From assembly GCF_901000735.1 (NCBI RefSeq), contig NC_081550.1:1756669-1820668 (forward strand): a stretch of 64,000 nucleotides of DNA. The letters run 5' to 3'. Each line of letters starts with the position of its first letter. Position 1 is the first letter of the stretch. The translations under genes and the position numbers were made by a program. The notes below the pieces were generated by a model. The model was not told the origin of the DNA and did no database searches. It saw only the letters and a program-made list of their open reading frames with translations. Shown in pieces: positions 49,171-60,759 of the stretch. The stretch is from Corylus avellana (taxonomy: Eukaryota > Streptophyta > Magnoliopsida > Fagales > Betulaceae).

Positions 49171-52100
49171 TAGTCTTGTAGCTTCGTTTTGATTAGAAAA
49201 AGAAGAAAGAAATAGAGCACACGTGTAGGAGATAAAGAAAAGATAGCATAGAGCCAAGCAAAATGACAAATACAATTTTCTTGTACGGTTAATCACATGG
49301 GGGCTCCCATAATCTAAGGAGAATGCGAACGTGCACCTAGGGTTTGTTGTTGGAATGTTGCCAAATTTAATTCAATACATAGAATATAACCAAACTTGAT
49401 TTATTACATTAATTTTTTTTTTAAATAAATTTATATCTTCAATTTTTTTAAAGGTCCTCATGTGTGATGCACTTGTAACTTAAATAATATGGATTTGACT
49501 TTTAGTTAGCCCAGTCTAATCAATGATTAGTTTGCTTTTAAGCAAGTTGATGAAATTCAGGGAAGTGTTTGGTTGAATTGAGCTTTGCCTCACAGATTAA
49601 GGAACTATTTTAGTTTACTTACATGCACCAAATATCTTTTGCTAACATTTCTAATAGATGGAGCGTATTGAACAATCTGGGTTTGGCTTGAGTCCAGTTT
49701 TAATTAAAACTAGATTCATTGTGATTATGACACGTGTCTCACAACAAGTTACAAGAAATACATGTTTCAATTCTAACAATTTAGTTGCCAATTCATATTT
49801 GATTTTGAATGCAATTGGGAAACAGCTTGTTTAGGGGTTTTGCTTGGATCCAAGGAATTTGTCCGGTTGGGATTCAGACGCGTGTCACATAACAGGACAT
49901 ACAAGAATATGTATTATAATCTGATCAGCAGATCTAAGTCTAACTGAAACTGGACCTAAGTCGAATCTTTTTTTTTATTTTTCTGCCCTCTTTTTTCTAG
50001 TAGCAAACCAGAAAATTGAAACCAATTTTCATAAATTAATTAGGGTTCTACCAAAGAAACCTTTTAAATATCATGAGTGAAATGCTAATGGTTTAGAAAA
50101 TAGGCATTAATTACTAGAGTAATAGCTTGCATATTTAACACAAAATACTGCCAAAGAACTAAGTAATCATGGTTTAAAAAATAATATAATGGCACCATAT
50201 GGTAGTAATTAATTAGGGGATTCAATAACACACTAGTTTTTGTAGCATAGTCTTGACTTTTTACCTTAATGAAAAGTTGAGCTAATGAGTGTTTGATATT
50301 GTTAAGAATTATTAGGATTTTACCATAAATATAAGCAGTTCAATAAATTTTTAACCATCCAAATTAAACTGAATACTTTTAACCATAGTTTTTTCAGCGA
50401 GTAATCTTATGCCACGTGTAGCAGACATAATAATTATTGTTTCCTCACCACATCAATTTAAGAAACATATCTGGATTTCCAAATCTCCCACTTAAAATAA
50501 TGACTTAAAGTGAAAATAGTAACATGAAATCATTAGTCCTTAAAGTGGGACTATTTCCAAATCTTAATTACACCGTGTAAGAACTTGTTAATAAACAATT
50601 ATTCGTAGAAAATATTTATTATAAAATAATAAACCATACTTTTATTCAATTTTTATCTTATTTTGCTGATGTCGTATGATTAATAAGCACTTACTAAAAA
50701 AAATTAATGACCGATTGTCAATACCCTGTTAGCAAAATGAGGTAAAAGTGTGATGTGTAAATTTTGAATTATTATTTTTTCTTTGAAATGATTTTTTTTA
50801 ATAAAAAAAATTATCCAATTTTTACTTTTCATCATTTTTTTTCCTTGATTGTCTCACGTGGCAAATAATGTGACCTAAGGAAAATTAAGGAAAATAGTTT
50901 TTTGCAAATAGCATTACTTTAAGAAGAAAAAAAAAAAAAAAGAACAACTCACAACATTATAATTAATAAATGTTGGTGGATGGGATGCATGTTAGGTGGT
51001 GCTGGTGGATCAAACCCTTGATAACTTTTGCTACAGAAATGGAATACATTGATGCTCCAAGCTATTTCTCGAGAGTATCTTATTATTCTTTTAATGCTTT
51101 TTCCAATCTTTCGTATTTCTCAAGTTTGATCATATTCCTATTTTAGTCTTTTAGAGGACACCAAATCCAGATCAATTAGTTGCATCCATCTTTAGAGATT
51201 TTTCTCCGATTCGTAAACAAAGTTTTCTTTCGAATTGAGTTGAAAGAAATTCTTTCGAATAATTTGCGTTTTTAAAGGAGCAAATAAAAAATTGCAGCAG
51301 TCCAAATAGTTAATACTGTCAAATTAAACGGGAAAAGTTAGAGCAGATATGGGCAACTAGTGAAAGATACCCGAGCGACGCTTAAAATGGTGTCTGTTTG
51401 GCAAATTCTGCTGCTCATGGTTTAGCCGCTCTAGCTTTATGACAACGCCAAAAGAGAAATTCACCGGGTACCAATTACAAAAATATTTGTTTTGTCCAGT
51501 TGCCTTCACTCCGGAATTCCCCATCACTTTGCCTGAGCTCCCCCACCCCACCAAAAATATCTAACATTTGTGTGCAGACAAATATATTGTCTTTTTCAAA
51601 TCCATATATATCTTTGTTCTGTAGTAAGTTACAACCACATCGAAGGATAGATGCTAGGCTTTTTCCCTTATAGTAATAATTAAATAATAAAATTTAATAT
51701 TCTTTATAATTTTAAGCTTTTAAGATAAGTTAAAGAGCGTATTAGAATATTAATTAAATGATTAATTTTTATTTTTATTTTTTATAAACTTTTGAAATAT
51801 TAATTTGAATGAGGGAATAATTCCATAATAATTGCTTTTTAAAATCATACATTTCTGAAATGGACATGTATAACTCATCAGATTGATCTATCACATGTAG
51901 CATTCAAGTGTTGATTGCTACAGATCACAAGCATGGATGAAGCTGTGGTCCTACTTGCAGAGCTGTTGTCGAATGACTCAAATGGCAAATGTTGAATTCC
52001 GGAGGATGACACAACAAACACACGAATCCAAACGGGATTCGCATGAACCGACACATGAATTTGTAAGGAAATTGTAATACTCCAAACATTTTTTTGGCTT

Positions 52101-52228
52101 GGATTCGTGCGAACCGACATGCGAGTTTGTATGAAAGTTGTAGTATTAATTTCAAACGTTTTTTGTTTGAAAACAATTTTTAAGAGAGAATTGATGGCAC
52201 TTTAAGCCAATTATGTGGGATCAACGTC

Positions 52229-52255
52229 TATATATATATATATATATATATATAT
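52229..52255. repeat. (AT)n microsatellite
   Basis: About 13 TA units without interruption. Confidence 0.9.
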
Positions 52256-53728
52256 CATTGCAATGGCTGTAAATTCAAGTAATCTCACTATCCTTGGTAA
52301 TGCATTGAAGATGATGATTTTGGGTACGGAGCAGATGATCAATTATGATCAATACAATCAAATAATATATACCACATCCCATTTGGTAAGATGGAGTCTC
52401 AACATGTGACTTTTTTTCAGTTTTCGTAGCCTAAAAGGCCTTGTAATCATCAATTAACCTACTCTTTCTTGTTTAATAATTTTGTAGGATGATTACCCAC
52501 TATAAACTGCTTCTAGTCAGTGATGTGCCCCCTAAAAAAAAAAAAAAAAAAAAGGCTCTTTGACAACAACAATCTGACTTTTGTTGGTGATTTAATATGG
52601 AATTAGAAAAAAAGGACATGAGTTTGAACATTGTTTTCATAATTCACCTCTTGTTTCAATTAATATTTCACGTATCGGATATCGGGTCTCGGTTTTTTTC
52701 TTTGAGGGAAATGTTAAGCTTTAATAATTAATTTTTAATCTGGGTTAACGAGTGCTTCACAGCTCTTAATTGGAAGAGACATCATGCACGCTTGTTCATA
52801 GAATCTCTTGTGGTTAATTGCATATTCCCTTTAATTAGCTTTTAGACTTTCCTGTATATATAATTAAGGATGCTTATAGGATGGATTAAAGTGGAACAGG
52901 TAATTTCATGTTTGTTTAGGAGAAAGCCACCCAAATAGTCATGTGTGCTATAGACCATGGCATGGAAAAAAGCAAAAAAAAAAAAAAGAAAAAAAAAAAA
53001 GACATAGTCATGGTACCACCACCATATTTGTATTATTCAATGTTAATATATAAATGTTGTTTCACTTGTGTGTTAGGCCAGCATCACCTACTATATACAA
53101 AGGATTCTTTGGAAAAGGATCCACCTACCTAAAACCCCATATATTCCAACTTTAGGTTACACAAAATCTTGCACACTATTTTCTTTTTGGCCATCTTTTG
53201 AGCCTATGTTGGAGACAGAAAAACCCCACCAAGGATTTTTTTTTTTTTTTTTTTTAAAAAAAAACCCTCTTCATATTTACTTTTGAAGTTTCATAAAATG
53301 TGTTCCTGTCGGCCATCATTAGGTGGGAGAAAATGTAAGCTTCCACCTAAGATCAAAGTAAAAGGAAAGGAAAGGAAAAAAAAAAAAAAAAAAACCTACT
53401 AATTATATTCCTCCACCCATGTCAAAGTTTGGAACATATGTACTTTAAAGGAAAAGCTATGTATACTTTGATGATGCCCTTGTCGGCCATGATGCCACCC
53501 TCTAAAAGAAATCCTCTATTTTATGATTTGGAAATTTTTGTTAGAGTATCAAAAGGGGAACACTATTTCTTTAAGAATAAGGAAAAGAGGGTCACTATGT
53601 GTGTGCCTATAGTGTAATTTGCTCTTAAAATTGATTATCTTGATCGCATCTCCCTAAAGAATTCATTTAAAAGGTGTAGAAAAGATATCGATCTTATTGT
53701 TAGCATTTTTTCAAAGATTCTTATTATT

Positions 53729-54600
53729 GTAAATGCCCCAATTTTACATTGAAAAAATATTTAGTTTACGTAGAATGAGGGAATTAGAAAGGAGTTTATG
53801 AGTGCTAAGTGTTAAATTAATGATTAAGTGATTAAATTTACCTTTTCCTATCAGCTTAAGCTTTTGGGATAATTGGTAATTTAACATGGTATCAGAACCA
53901 AAGGTCTTGGATCAAACTTTAACTCTGTCCATTTACCCCCAATTTAAATTAAATATTTCACGTATTGGGTCTCATCTATTAAAAGGAAGTTTGAGCCCAT
54001 ACTTGAGGGTGTGGTGTTAAAGTACTAATTAAATGATTAAATTTACCTCTTCCTAGACAAGTAGTAATTTAACACTAAGTATTCATATATTGGTTAATTT
54101 CTTACTAGATGAGATCACGAGATTGTGCTTTATAAGCAATTTTAGGGAGCTCAAATTGCAATTTGATTAGTTTTTTTTGAAGTAATAGCATAGATGCTAG
54201 AAACGCTAGATGAGATTACGAGATTGTGCTTTATAAGCGATTCTAGGGAGCTCAAATTGTAAGTGGACTAGTTCTTTTGAAGTAATAGCATAGATGTGAC
54301 TAGCGTTTTTCTTGGGTCATTACAAATGGTATTAGAGCAACCTAATAGCGCCAAGTATGTCAAGGATTTAAGGAGGTAAAATTATAAGACCACAATCTTA
54401 TATTGAGAAGATGATTAGTTCACATAAAGTGGGTGGATTATAAACGAAATCATGGGTGCCAAGTTCCATTTTGGTTCCTTATTATGTCATATATATTGTG
54501 CTAATATAATTAAGTGATTATAGGTAACTCCAATTACAACTTAATTAACTATTTGAAGTGGTAGCATAGATGTGATTAGCGCTTTCCTAGTTTCGAGTTT
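53729..54600 (+). mobile_element. Non-autonomous LTR retroelement, interrupted by a TRIM
   Basis: An LTR-like segment from TGTAAATGCCCC (53,729) runs to GGTCATTACA (54,324). It is followed by TGGTATTAGAGC, a close match to the initiator-Met tRNA primer site. After only about 50 bp and a purine run (AAGGAGG), an LTR-like segment restarts with ATCTTATATTGAGAAGATG and GTGGGTGGATTATAA, as in the first (ACATTGAAAAAATATT..., diverged). The motif GAAGTAATAGCATAGATG occurs twice in the first segment, showing an internal duplication (54,105-54,300). The right boundary is approximate. A TRIM sits in the first segment. Confidence 0.5.
53810..54074 (+). mobile_element. TRIM retroelement with intact target duplication
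   Basis: The left LTR is 53,810-53,886 (77 bp) and the right LTR 54,015-54,074 (60 bp, missing the AAGCTTTTGGGAT segment). Both start TGTTAAA and end TTTAACA. The primer-binding-site-like TGGTATCAGAAC follows the left LTR directly. A perfect 5-bp target duplication CTAAG flanks the element (53,805-53,809 and 54,075-54,079). It is the same family as the copy in GH127 intron 8. Confidence 0.87.
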
Positions 54601-54760
54601 ATGTGAGAAGACACTCAGGTCGTCCCATCTAGTCAGGCAGGTGCTTGACCGGATAAATAAGACGACTCAAGTGTCTCCTTATACATAAGATGCCTATATT
54701 GTACGTAATACGAATAGTTCATTGCACCCCATCGATTCCATTGAATCAATCTTGATAAAC

Positions 54761-54852
54761 TATTACCTCCACATGCCTCCCAACCAATGAGGCAATCATC
54801 AAGCAGATTCTCACCTCTTTGATCAAAAGCAACAATGGAGGGAGGCATGGCA
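54761..54852. repeat. Hairpin-forming inverted repeat
   Basis: The left arm ACCTCCACATGCCTCCCAAC and the right arm GGAGGGAGGCATGGC are complementary over about 15-20 bases with bulges, around a 35-40 nt loop. The size fits a plant miRNA precursor on either strand, but neither arm matches a miRNA family I know. Confidence 0.3.
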
Positions 54853-56656
54853 TTCTTGGTGAGAAAATGGAAGTGGGTGCCACTGTGCGTCATGTGGTGA
54901 TTGTGCAGTAGAAAGATAAGGTATATGGATTGGTGGGAACCAAAGCTAGGGAGCACAATCGTGCAGCTTTTACGTGCAAATATACTCAAGATCAATCGCA
55001 CACACACACACGTATGCAATTCCACAAATGAATAATAACATAAACCCTAGCTAGCTCCTTCCCCATCCTTTTCTTTGTCTTTAATGATGCAAGAAGAAAT
55101 TGCAAATTATACATTCATCCATCATGTGGGAAAATTATTTTTCTATAATAACTTGTTTGGATTACTTGAAGGCTCCTCCAATGATGGTTAAAGTTAGCCA
55201 TCACCCCATTTACATTACTTTTTCTTTGTGCTCAAATTGGTGCACCATTTTTGTCAGCAGCAGCAAGGGACCTACCGCATACCTGTAAAAATCCACTTAC
55301 CTCCTTATTTGTAAGAAAAATCATCACATATATTATTATTCATCATGGTCGGTCTTTTTGGTTTTAGGATATAAACTTTTTCTTTAAATTGAATTTGATG
55401 AAATTCTTTCAATTCGGTCTATCAAATTGACACCTTTTTTTTTTTTTTTTTTTTTTAAACTCTAGTTTGTTTCAGCATAAAATATTTTATATATGTTATT
55501 GTGTTGGGCATGACCAAAAATATTAATAGTTAAATAAAAAAAAAGAAGAGAAAATTCAGTTTACCCCCTGAAGTTTCAGGAGTTTTTCAATTCGAACCCA
55601 AATATTTAAAAATTGACAATGTACCTCCTAATGTTTCAAAACTTTTTAATTCAGACCCTCTGTTCCAATTTCCTTCTTTTTTTTTTTTTTTGAGAAAAAT
55701 TTCCGTCTAATTGGACGGAAATCATCCCAAGTGCGTCTCACGTAGGATTTTGATGTCCTCTATTTCAATTTTGCTCTCATTAAAATCTATGAAATTACAT
55801 AATTACCCTCATTAAAACTTATGAAATTGAGGGTAAAGTAAATTTAACCCAATAAAAAATCTTTTCGGTTTAACCATAAAAACTTCTTTAGTTTTAGAAA
55901 ATAGTTTTAAATTTCGTAAACTATTTTTCAAGTTTGAACCTCTCTTTTTCAAACTGTCGAACTACCGCCGAAAGTTACAACCCGTTTTTTGCCGTCACTC
56001 ATTTTCCGCACAAAACTAAGGACAAATTGAATTGCCCAAATTCGACTTGGTTTTAGTTTTGCAATTATTATCATTATTATTATTTTCAAATTTAATTTCC
56101 TATCTTTTGTTTTGATGTTTTTATCATTGGCATCCTTTATGGAGCCTTTTGATCAGATTCCGACTACTATCAATCGGGGGCCCGTTCTTGATGGATAACC
56201 AAAAATACTGATGTTAATAAAGGTTGTACATTTGTATCCACTACGTGAAAAGGGGTGGAATTTTGCTTTTTTACTTTTTTTATTTTATTTTATTTATTTT
56301 CTTTTCAATTATTATTGTGTTTTATTATAGGCATTGATTGCCCAAACGAATTCAAGTATAATATGATTACAAAAGATTGCCAGTGGTTATGCATATAATG
56401 AGGACCATATGTATTCTTATGATGGTATAATTACTATTAATTATTACTTTAAATTCTATTATACCAACATAAAGCAATGATATTATTAACCTTTTTGTTA
56501 ACACAATTAATCCTCTTTGACTTTTGTGTGTATATATAGCGGTGTTCACGCAGTTTTTATTAACCGTTTTGTAATCGATAACTGCTTTAACTGCTAACTG
56601 TATTAACCGTTAACTGCTTTAAAAAGCGGTTAGTAAAAATCGCGGTTAAGCGGTTA

Positions 56657-57235
56657 GAGCATCTCCAGCAGTGTAGCTAAAAGGGAGATATTAGCTACAT
56701 TTAGCTATTTTTGTTTTTTTTGTTTTTTGTTTTGTTCCAACAGAATAGCTTCATATTAGCTATTATACCTTAACTGCTACAGTAAATATCTTCATATTGC
56801 TATTCACTGTAGCACACTAGATTATTGAATATAATATTATTTTCACATTATTTTCTCTCTTCTCTTTTCTCTCAACGTTTCTCTATCTTCTCTCTTTCCT
56901 GTTCATGAATTTATGATACATATTCAAGTCTTTTGAATCACTAAAAACTCTCCAAAAAAAATTGAATAGCATGCATATAATTGACAGACTAAAAATGGAA
57001 AAATATAAATAAATAAAAATAACACACAGGTATGCTGTGTGAATCAATTCTATTGCAATTTACAATATGATGCAAAAGCGTCGCGTATAAAAAAAAAAAA
57101 GATTAAAAAATAATATTTAATAAAATAAAAAATGAAATAAAAAATCTGTTGGAGTTGGTATTAAAAAATGAGTAGCTAAAGTAGAAAATTGTGTTTTTTG
57201 ACTAGGTAGAATACCTCTTACTGCTGGAGATGCTC
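56657..57235. mobile_element. PIF/Harbinger-like MITE, nested
   Basis: The termini are perfect inverted repeats, GAGCATCTCCAGCAG and CTGCTGGAGATGCTC. Inward, AGCTA-rich arms match further. The flanking trinucleotide is TTA on both sides (56,654-56,656 and 57,236-57,238), the target duplication of PIF/Harbinger elements. Length is 579 bp with no open frame. Confidence 0.85.
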
Positions 57236-57301
57236 TTAGCGGTTAGTGAGTTTTTGAAAACCACTAACCGCTTTTTTAATATAATATACATATATTTTTA
57301 T

Positions 57302-57336
<35 letters not shown>
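57302..57336. repeat. Compound (AT)n(AG)n microsatellite
   Basis: About seven AT units run directly into about ten AG units, inside the right part of the hAT-like element. Confidence 0.9.
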
Positions 57337-57849
57337 GTGCAAAATAAGCCAAAAACAGAAAATTGGATCAAAAGAAAAGAAAAGAAAAAAACCTGAAAAG
57401 GAAAAAAACAAAAAAAGTGAAAAAAAAAAACATTTAAAGTGAGCCCAAAAAAAGCTTAATTCTCAAATTTAGCCCAAAAAGAAAGCTCAAAAAAAGGGTT
57501 AGTAAAAAAAGCGGTTAGCTGGATGCAGTGAACTACTACCTAGGCGGTTTGCGGAAGTGGTTAGTAAAATATATTAATCGCTTAAGTAGTTGCAGTTAGT
57601 GATTTTAGCCACTAACCGTTAATCGTAACAGCATGATCACCCCATATATGTTGGGGGAGGCGAAATGGGCCTTCTCCTTGGATTTTCAGCAAAAAGAAAT
57701 CCAGCAAGCCTTTTTGAAAAGACAGATCTATTTAGGCCGGTTTTGAAAAACTTGCAGGTCCAACTTGATAAAAGGGATGTCAATGTAGGTTTTTTTTATT
57801 TTTTTTTTAATTGTCCACGTGTCCAATCCACACGGAGCCCTTCTTTTAC

Positions 57850-58001
57850 TTCTTGTTCTCTATCCCTCTTTACCCTCCACACTTTCTCACTTTTCTCCTC
57901 ACCTCACTTGACCCGCCACAAACGGAAACCGCCGCCGAAGGCCAAACTCTAGCGGAAAAATCAACAGTTTCCGCTCTGGGTTTGGCTACTCAAAGAAAAA
58001 G
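57850..58001 (+). other. 5' UTR exon of the Myb/SANT gene (predicted)
   Basis: A CT-rich and then GC-rich stretch (GGAAACCGCCGCCGAAGGCC) ends in GAAAAAG before donor GTAAAAGAG at 58,002. It is the only good upstream exon for the gene whose ATG is at 59,665. The left limit is a guess. Confidence 0.45.
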
Positions 58002-58654
58002 GTAAAAGAGCTTTTCTCTTTTTCCCGATTTCAAGATTGGATTCCGTTATTAACTTATTATCATATAATTTGAGGTTTATAGATGAATTTGATCGAATTA
58101 TATTGATGTTTAAGGGATGTTTAATGTGGGTTTTTGTGGGGTTTGATAAAACCATTTAATTTGATGTGCCGTGTCTACTGGGTGTTATTGATTGCAAATA
58201 TAATTTGTTTACCCTAGTGACCAATATGTGTATGGTGATGTTTGACTCTTCATGCTTATGCTGTTTCCATTTTTTGGTTGTGGGTGCAAAGTTAGTGCAC
58301 GTGATGGTTTACACTTGATCTCTGAACTTCAGGTAAGTTCCATGTTTGACAAGCACATCTACTGATGCACTGTCTTTGCACCACTGGTTTTTTTTTTTTT
58401 TTTTTTTTTTTTTGAATACTTCCTTTGTTTATGTGTATGTCTGTGTGTGTATATATGTATGCCTATGCATGTCGAAGTGAAGACAAGATAAGAAAAATGG
58501 AGAAGTGAGGTGTGGAGATCATTTGTTTGAAGTCTGGAGTTTGGGTAATTTCTTTACAAGTGCAGAGATTAGTAGAAAATTAGATGTGTGTGTGTGTATA
58601 TATATATATATTATCTGCGTTAATTGTAGGCTTGTAGCAATCTACCCTAAGCCA

Positions 58655-58955
58655 TGTTCATTTGCAATACCCCCACTAAACTACAACTTTCGCAATCAAC
58701 ACCCTAATTTGAGATTGATTTGTTTTGTCCACCCACCATCTGAAGTGTAAAAAACAAATTAATGGGGGTGGGGTGGACATTGATATTTTATGTGCACTAC
58801 TTTGTTATTTTTTACAAGTTAATATGACGCACCTCCCCACTTGCCCTCTAATTTGTTATTTCTTTATACTGATTTAGATGCTGGGTGGTCCTTACAAATT
58901 AATCTCGAATTAGGTTGTTGGTTGCAAAAATTATAGTGTAATGATCCCAGAGTTT
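58655..58955. mobile_element. Foldback element in the Myb/SANT 5' UTR intron
   Basis: The left arm CAATCAACACCCTAATTTGA and the right arm, reverse-complemented, CAACCAACAACCTAATTCGA are imperfect inverted repeats extending about 45 bp (through GATTGATTTGT and GATTAATTTGT). The central part is GGGGTGGGGTGG-rich. Exact ends and target duplication are unclear. Confidence 0.55.
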
Positions 58956-59465
58956 GAGATTCATGGTTACAATTAACCCTTTTTATCTTAGGCAGAATTC
59001 ACCCATGATAAAAAAAAGGCCATTAGAATAACATAAAAAATTTAAGAGCCATCATCATGATTCTTTTGTTTTAAAAAAAATGTGAAGCAAGATTTCCACT
59101 TTTTCCTAAATATCTTGCCTTCTTTTGGTCTCATAAATCATATTTCAGTTTATTTGTTGAGGTATTACAAACAAAATTTTGTGGAATTTGTGGTTTGTGA
59201 AATCTTGTGATGTATATGTACCTTGTTCTTTAAATTACTATTGTGGAGATATTTGGGGAGAAAAGGAAGAAAATCCTTCGAAGGTACTATTGGTGAGACA
59301 AGCACATATAACATCTCTTTGTTTCATTCTAATTGGCTAACCAGATAGAAGAATGTGAGATTCCCTCCATTTCTATTCTGTCATCCGAATATTTCCCTGC
59401 AAACATTTTCTATTGATTACCTTTCCATCAAGCAATACATAATCTGTTTGATCCAGAGCCTTACT

Positions 59466-59743
59466 TTTCTTGTAACAAACAACTGTTGTTTATCTTCTAT
59501 GTGTTTTACCATCCAGATAATAGAAATGGGTAACAAGAAAAGACTAATGTGGATAAAAGGGACACAGTAAAGTGGACAGAACGGTGGGAACAACTTGTTT
59601 GGCTCATCTTATGAAAAACAACTGCTGTTTATCTTCTATTTGTTGTGACATGCAGATAATAGAAATGGTTAACAAAAAAAAGACTAATGTGGATAGAAAG
59701 GACACAGTAAAGTGGACAGAACGGTGGGACGACTTGTTTGTTG
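59466..59743 (+). repeat. 139-bp tandem duplication over the Myb/SANT start exon
   Basis: Two units about 139 bp apart share CAACTGTTGTTTATCTTCTA (or one change), a splice-acceptor CAG, ATAATAGAAATGG and AAAGTGGACAGAACGGTGGG. Unit 2 carries the functional start. Unit 1 lacks one base after its ATG, so its frame stops at a TAA after 17 codons. Confidence 0.85.
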
Positions 59744-60759
59744 ATGCACTTGTGCTACAACAAAGCATGGGAAATAGAATAGATAAGAATTTCACAACAA
59801 AAGCATATGATAATACTGTGAAGGAACTACGTGAAAAGATTGGCAAGCCATTTGAAAAAGGTCACTTGAAGAATCGCTTGAAAACTCTTAAACATAATTT
59901 CCATGAATGTTATGACATTTTCAAGGACATGAATGGTTTTACATGGAGCCCAGAGACAAAAATGTGGAATGCAAAGCCTGAGGTGTGGAAGGCATTGATA
60001 AAGGTTTGTTTCCTGGTCCTAGTTTCATTATATTATTATATATAATTCTTCTATTTATAGGAACTGATGTTCTTTTTATTTTTATTATTTACATTTTTTA
60101 AAAAATAGGCAAAACCTGATGCCATAAAATGGATGACTACACCTATTAGCAACTACAATAAGTTGTTGTTGCTCTTTGCAAAAAGAAGGGAAAATGCAAA
60201 GGGTTTGAAGATGGATGCACACCGAGGTAGTGCCTCAGGAAATGAAGGCTTATGTGATGATATCAATCAAGTCATGTCACAGAATGAAATTACTCTTAAT
60301 CTGGAGGACTTGAATGGTATGAATGGTGGTACTAATCAGTTACCTCCTCCTGTTGAATCAAATTCTCAGTCAGATTCTCGACCACCTTCTCAATCTGCTA
60401 CATCATTGAAAGGCAAGAAACGGAAGGCACCAAGGGATGAATTTGAGAGAAATATTTACCAAAAGAAAAAAGATGTTTTTGAGAGAGAGTTTGAAAGCAT
60501 AAGGGAAGCAATACTAGATGTTGCACAGGCGATTAGGGAGGGGAATGTTATTGCAGAAAGAGGCCGACCGCGTGTGTATACAGAACAAGAAGTTTTCACA
60601 GAATTGGTGAAAATTGGTGTTGATGTGCACTTGCGCTATAAGGCCTACACTTTCCTTGTTGCAAATGCTGGAAGGGTGAGGGCGTTCTTTGGTTGCCCAG
60701 CTGAGGAACGTAAGGAACTTTTGCTCCACATGATGCATAGTCCCCCAGAAGAATCTTAA
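59665..60759 (+). CDS. Myb/SANT-like DNA-binding protein, LIMYB-like family
   Basis: Two coding exons, 59665-60003 (339 nt) and 60109-60759 (651 nt), joined GT-AG at phase 0; 329 aa. A Myb/SANT-like domain (Myb_DNA-bind_3 type) spans about 16-112, with conserved aromatics in VKWTERWDDLFVDAL and the tail FTWSPETKMWNAKPEVWKAL. The middle is hydrophilic with a basic KGKKRKAPRDEFE patch near 210, a likely nuclear signal. The C-terminal block LRYKAYTFLVANAGRVRAFF with CPAEERKELLLHMM recurs in plant proteins annotated L10-interacting MYB-domain, At2g29880-like. Many members trace to domesticated PIF/Harbinger Myb-like proteins. The first in-frame ATG after the acceptor at 59,655 is chosen; the same frame is open upstream to 59,572, but no splice logic supports the longer form. 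Probable role is DNA binding; the target is unknown. Confidence 0.87.

Larger units (their letters stand above)
47330..57640. other. Repeat-rich intergenic region
   Basis: About 10 kb without a supportable gene. It holds a solo-LTR candidate, an imperfect duplication, microsatellites, a TRIM nested in a second retroelement, an inverted-repeat hairpin (54,761-54,852) and a hAT-like element with a nested MITE. The 130-codon minus-strand frame at 54,633-55,025 has no recognisable domain. 55,560-56,040 contains one-sided MITE-like sequence (GTTTACCCCCTGAAGTTTC) without a clear partner. Confidence 0.6.
56537..57643. mobile_element. Non-autonomous hAT-like element, interrupted
   Basis: The left end TAGCGGTGTTCACGC resembles the reverse complement of the right end, GGGGTGATCATGC. 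Subterminal regions are packed with GCGGTTAG and its reverse complement CTAACCGC, as in hAT elements with transposase-binding repeats. A clean 8-bp target duplication was not found. A PIF/Harbinger-like MITE splits it at 56,657-57,235. Confidence 0.55.

Noticed and set aside
54761..54852. miR482/miR2118 locus
   Set aside because: CATGCC with CCTCCC recalls that family, but the order of the motifs is reversed and no 22-nt match exists.
54633..55025. 130-codon minus-strand frame
   Set aside because: It overlaps a hairpin and mixed repeats; composition and lack of domain do not support a gene.
57665..57952. 95-codon frame ahead of the Myb/SANT gene
   Set aside because: It covers the predicted promoter and leader exon and contains poly-Phe from T-runs; no domain.
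59572..59664. N-terminal extension of the Myb/SANT protein
   Set aside because: The frame is open, but it runs through the duplicated intron/acceptor segment and would need an unspliced leader. The ATG after the acceptor fits the family.
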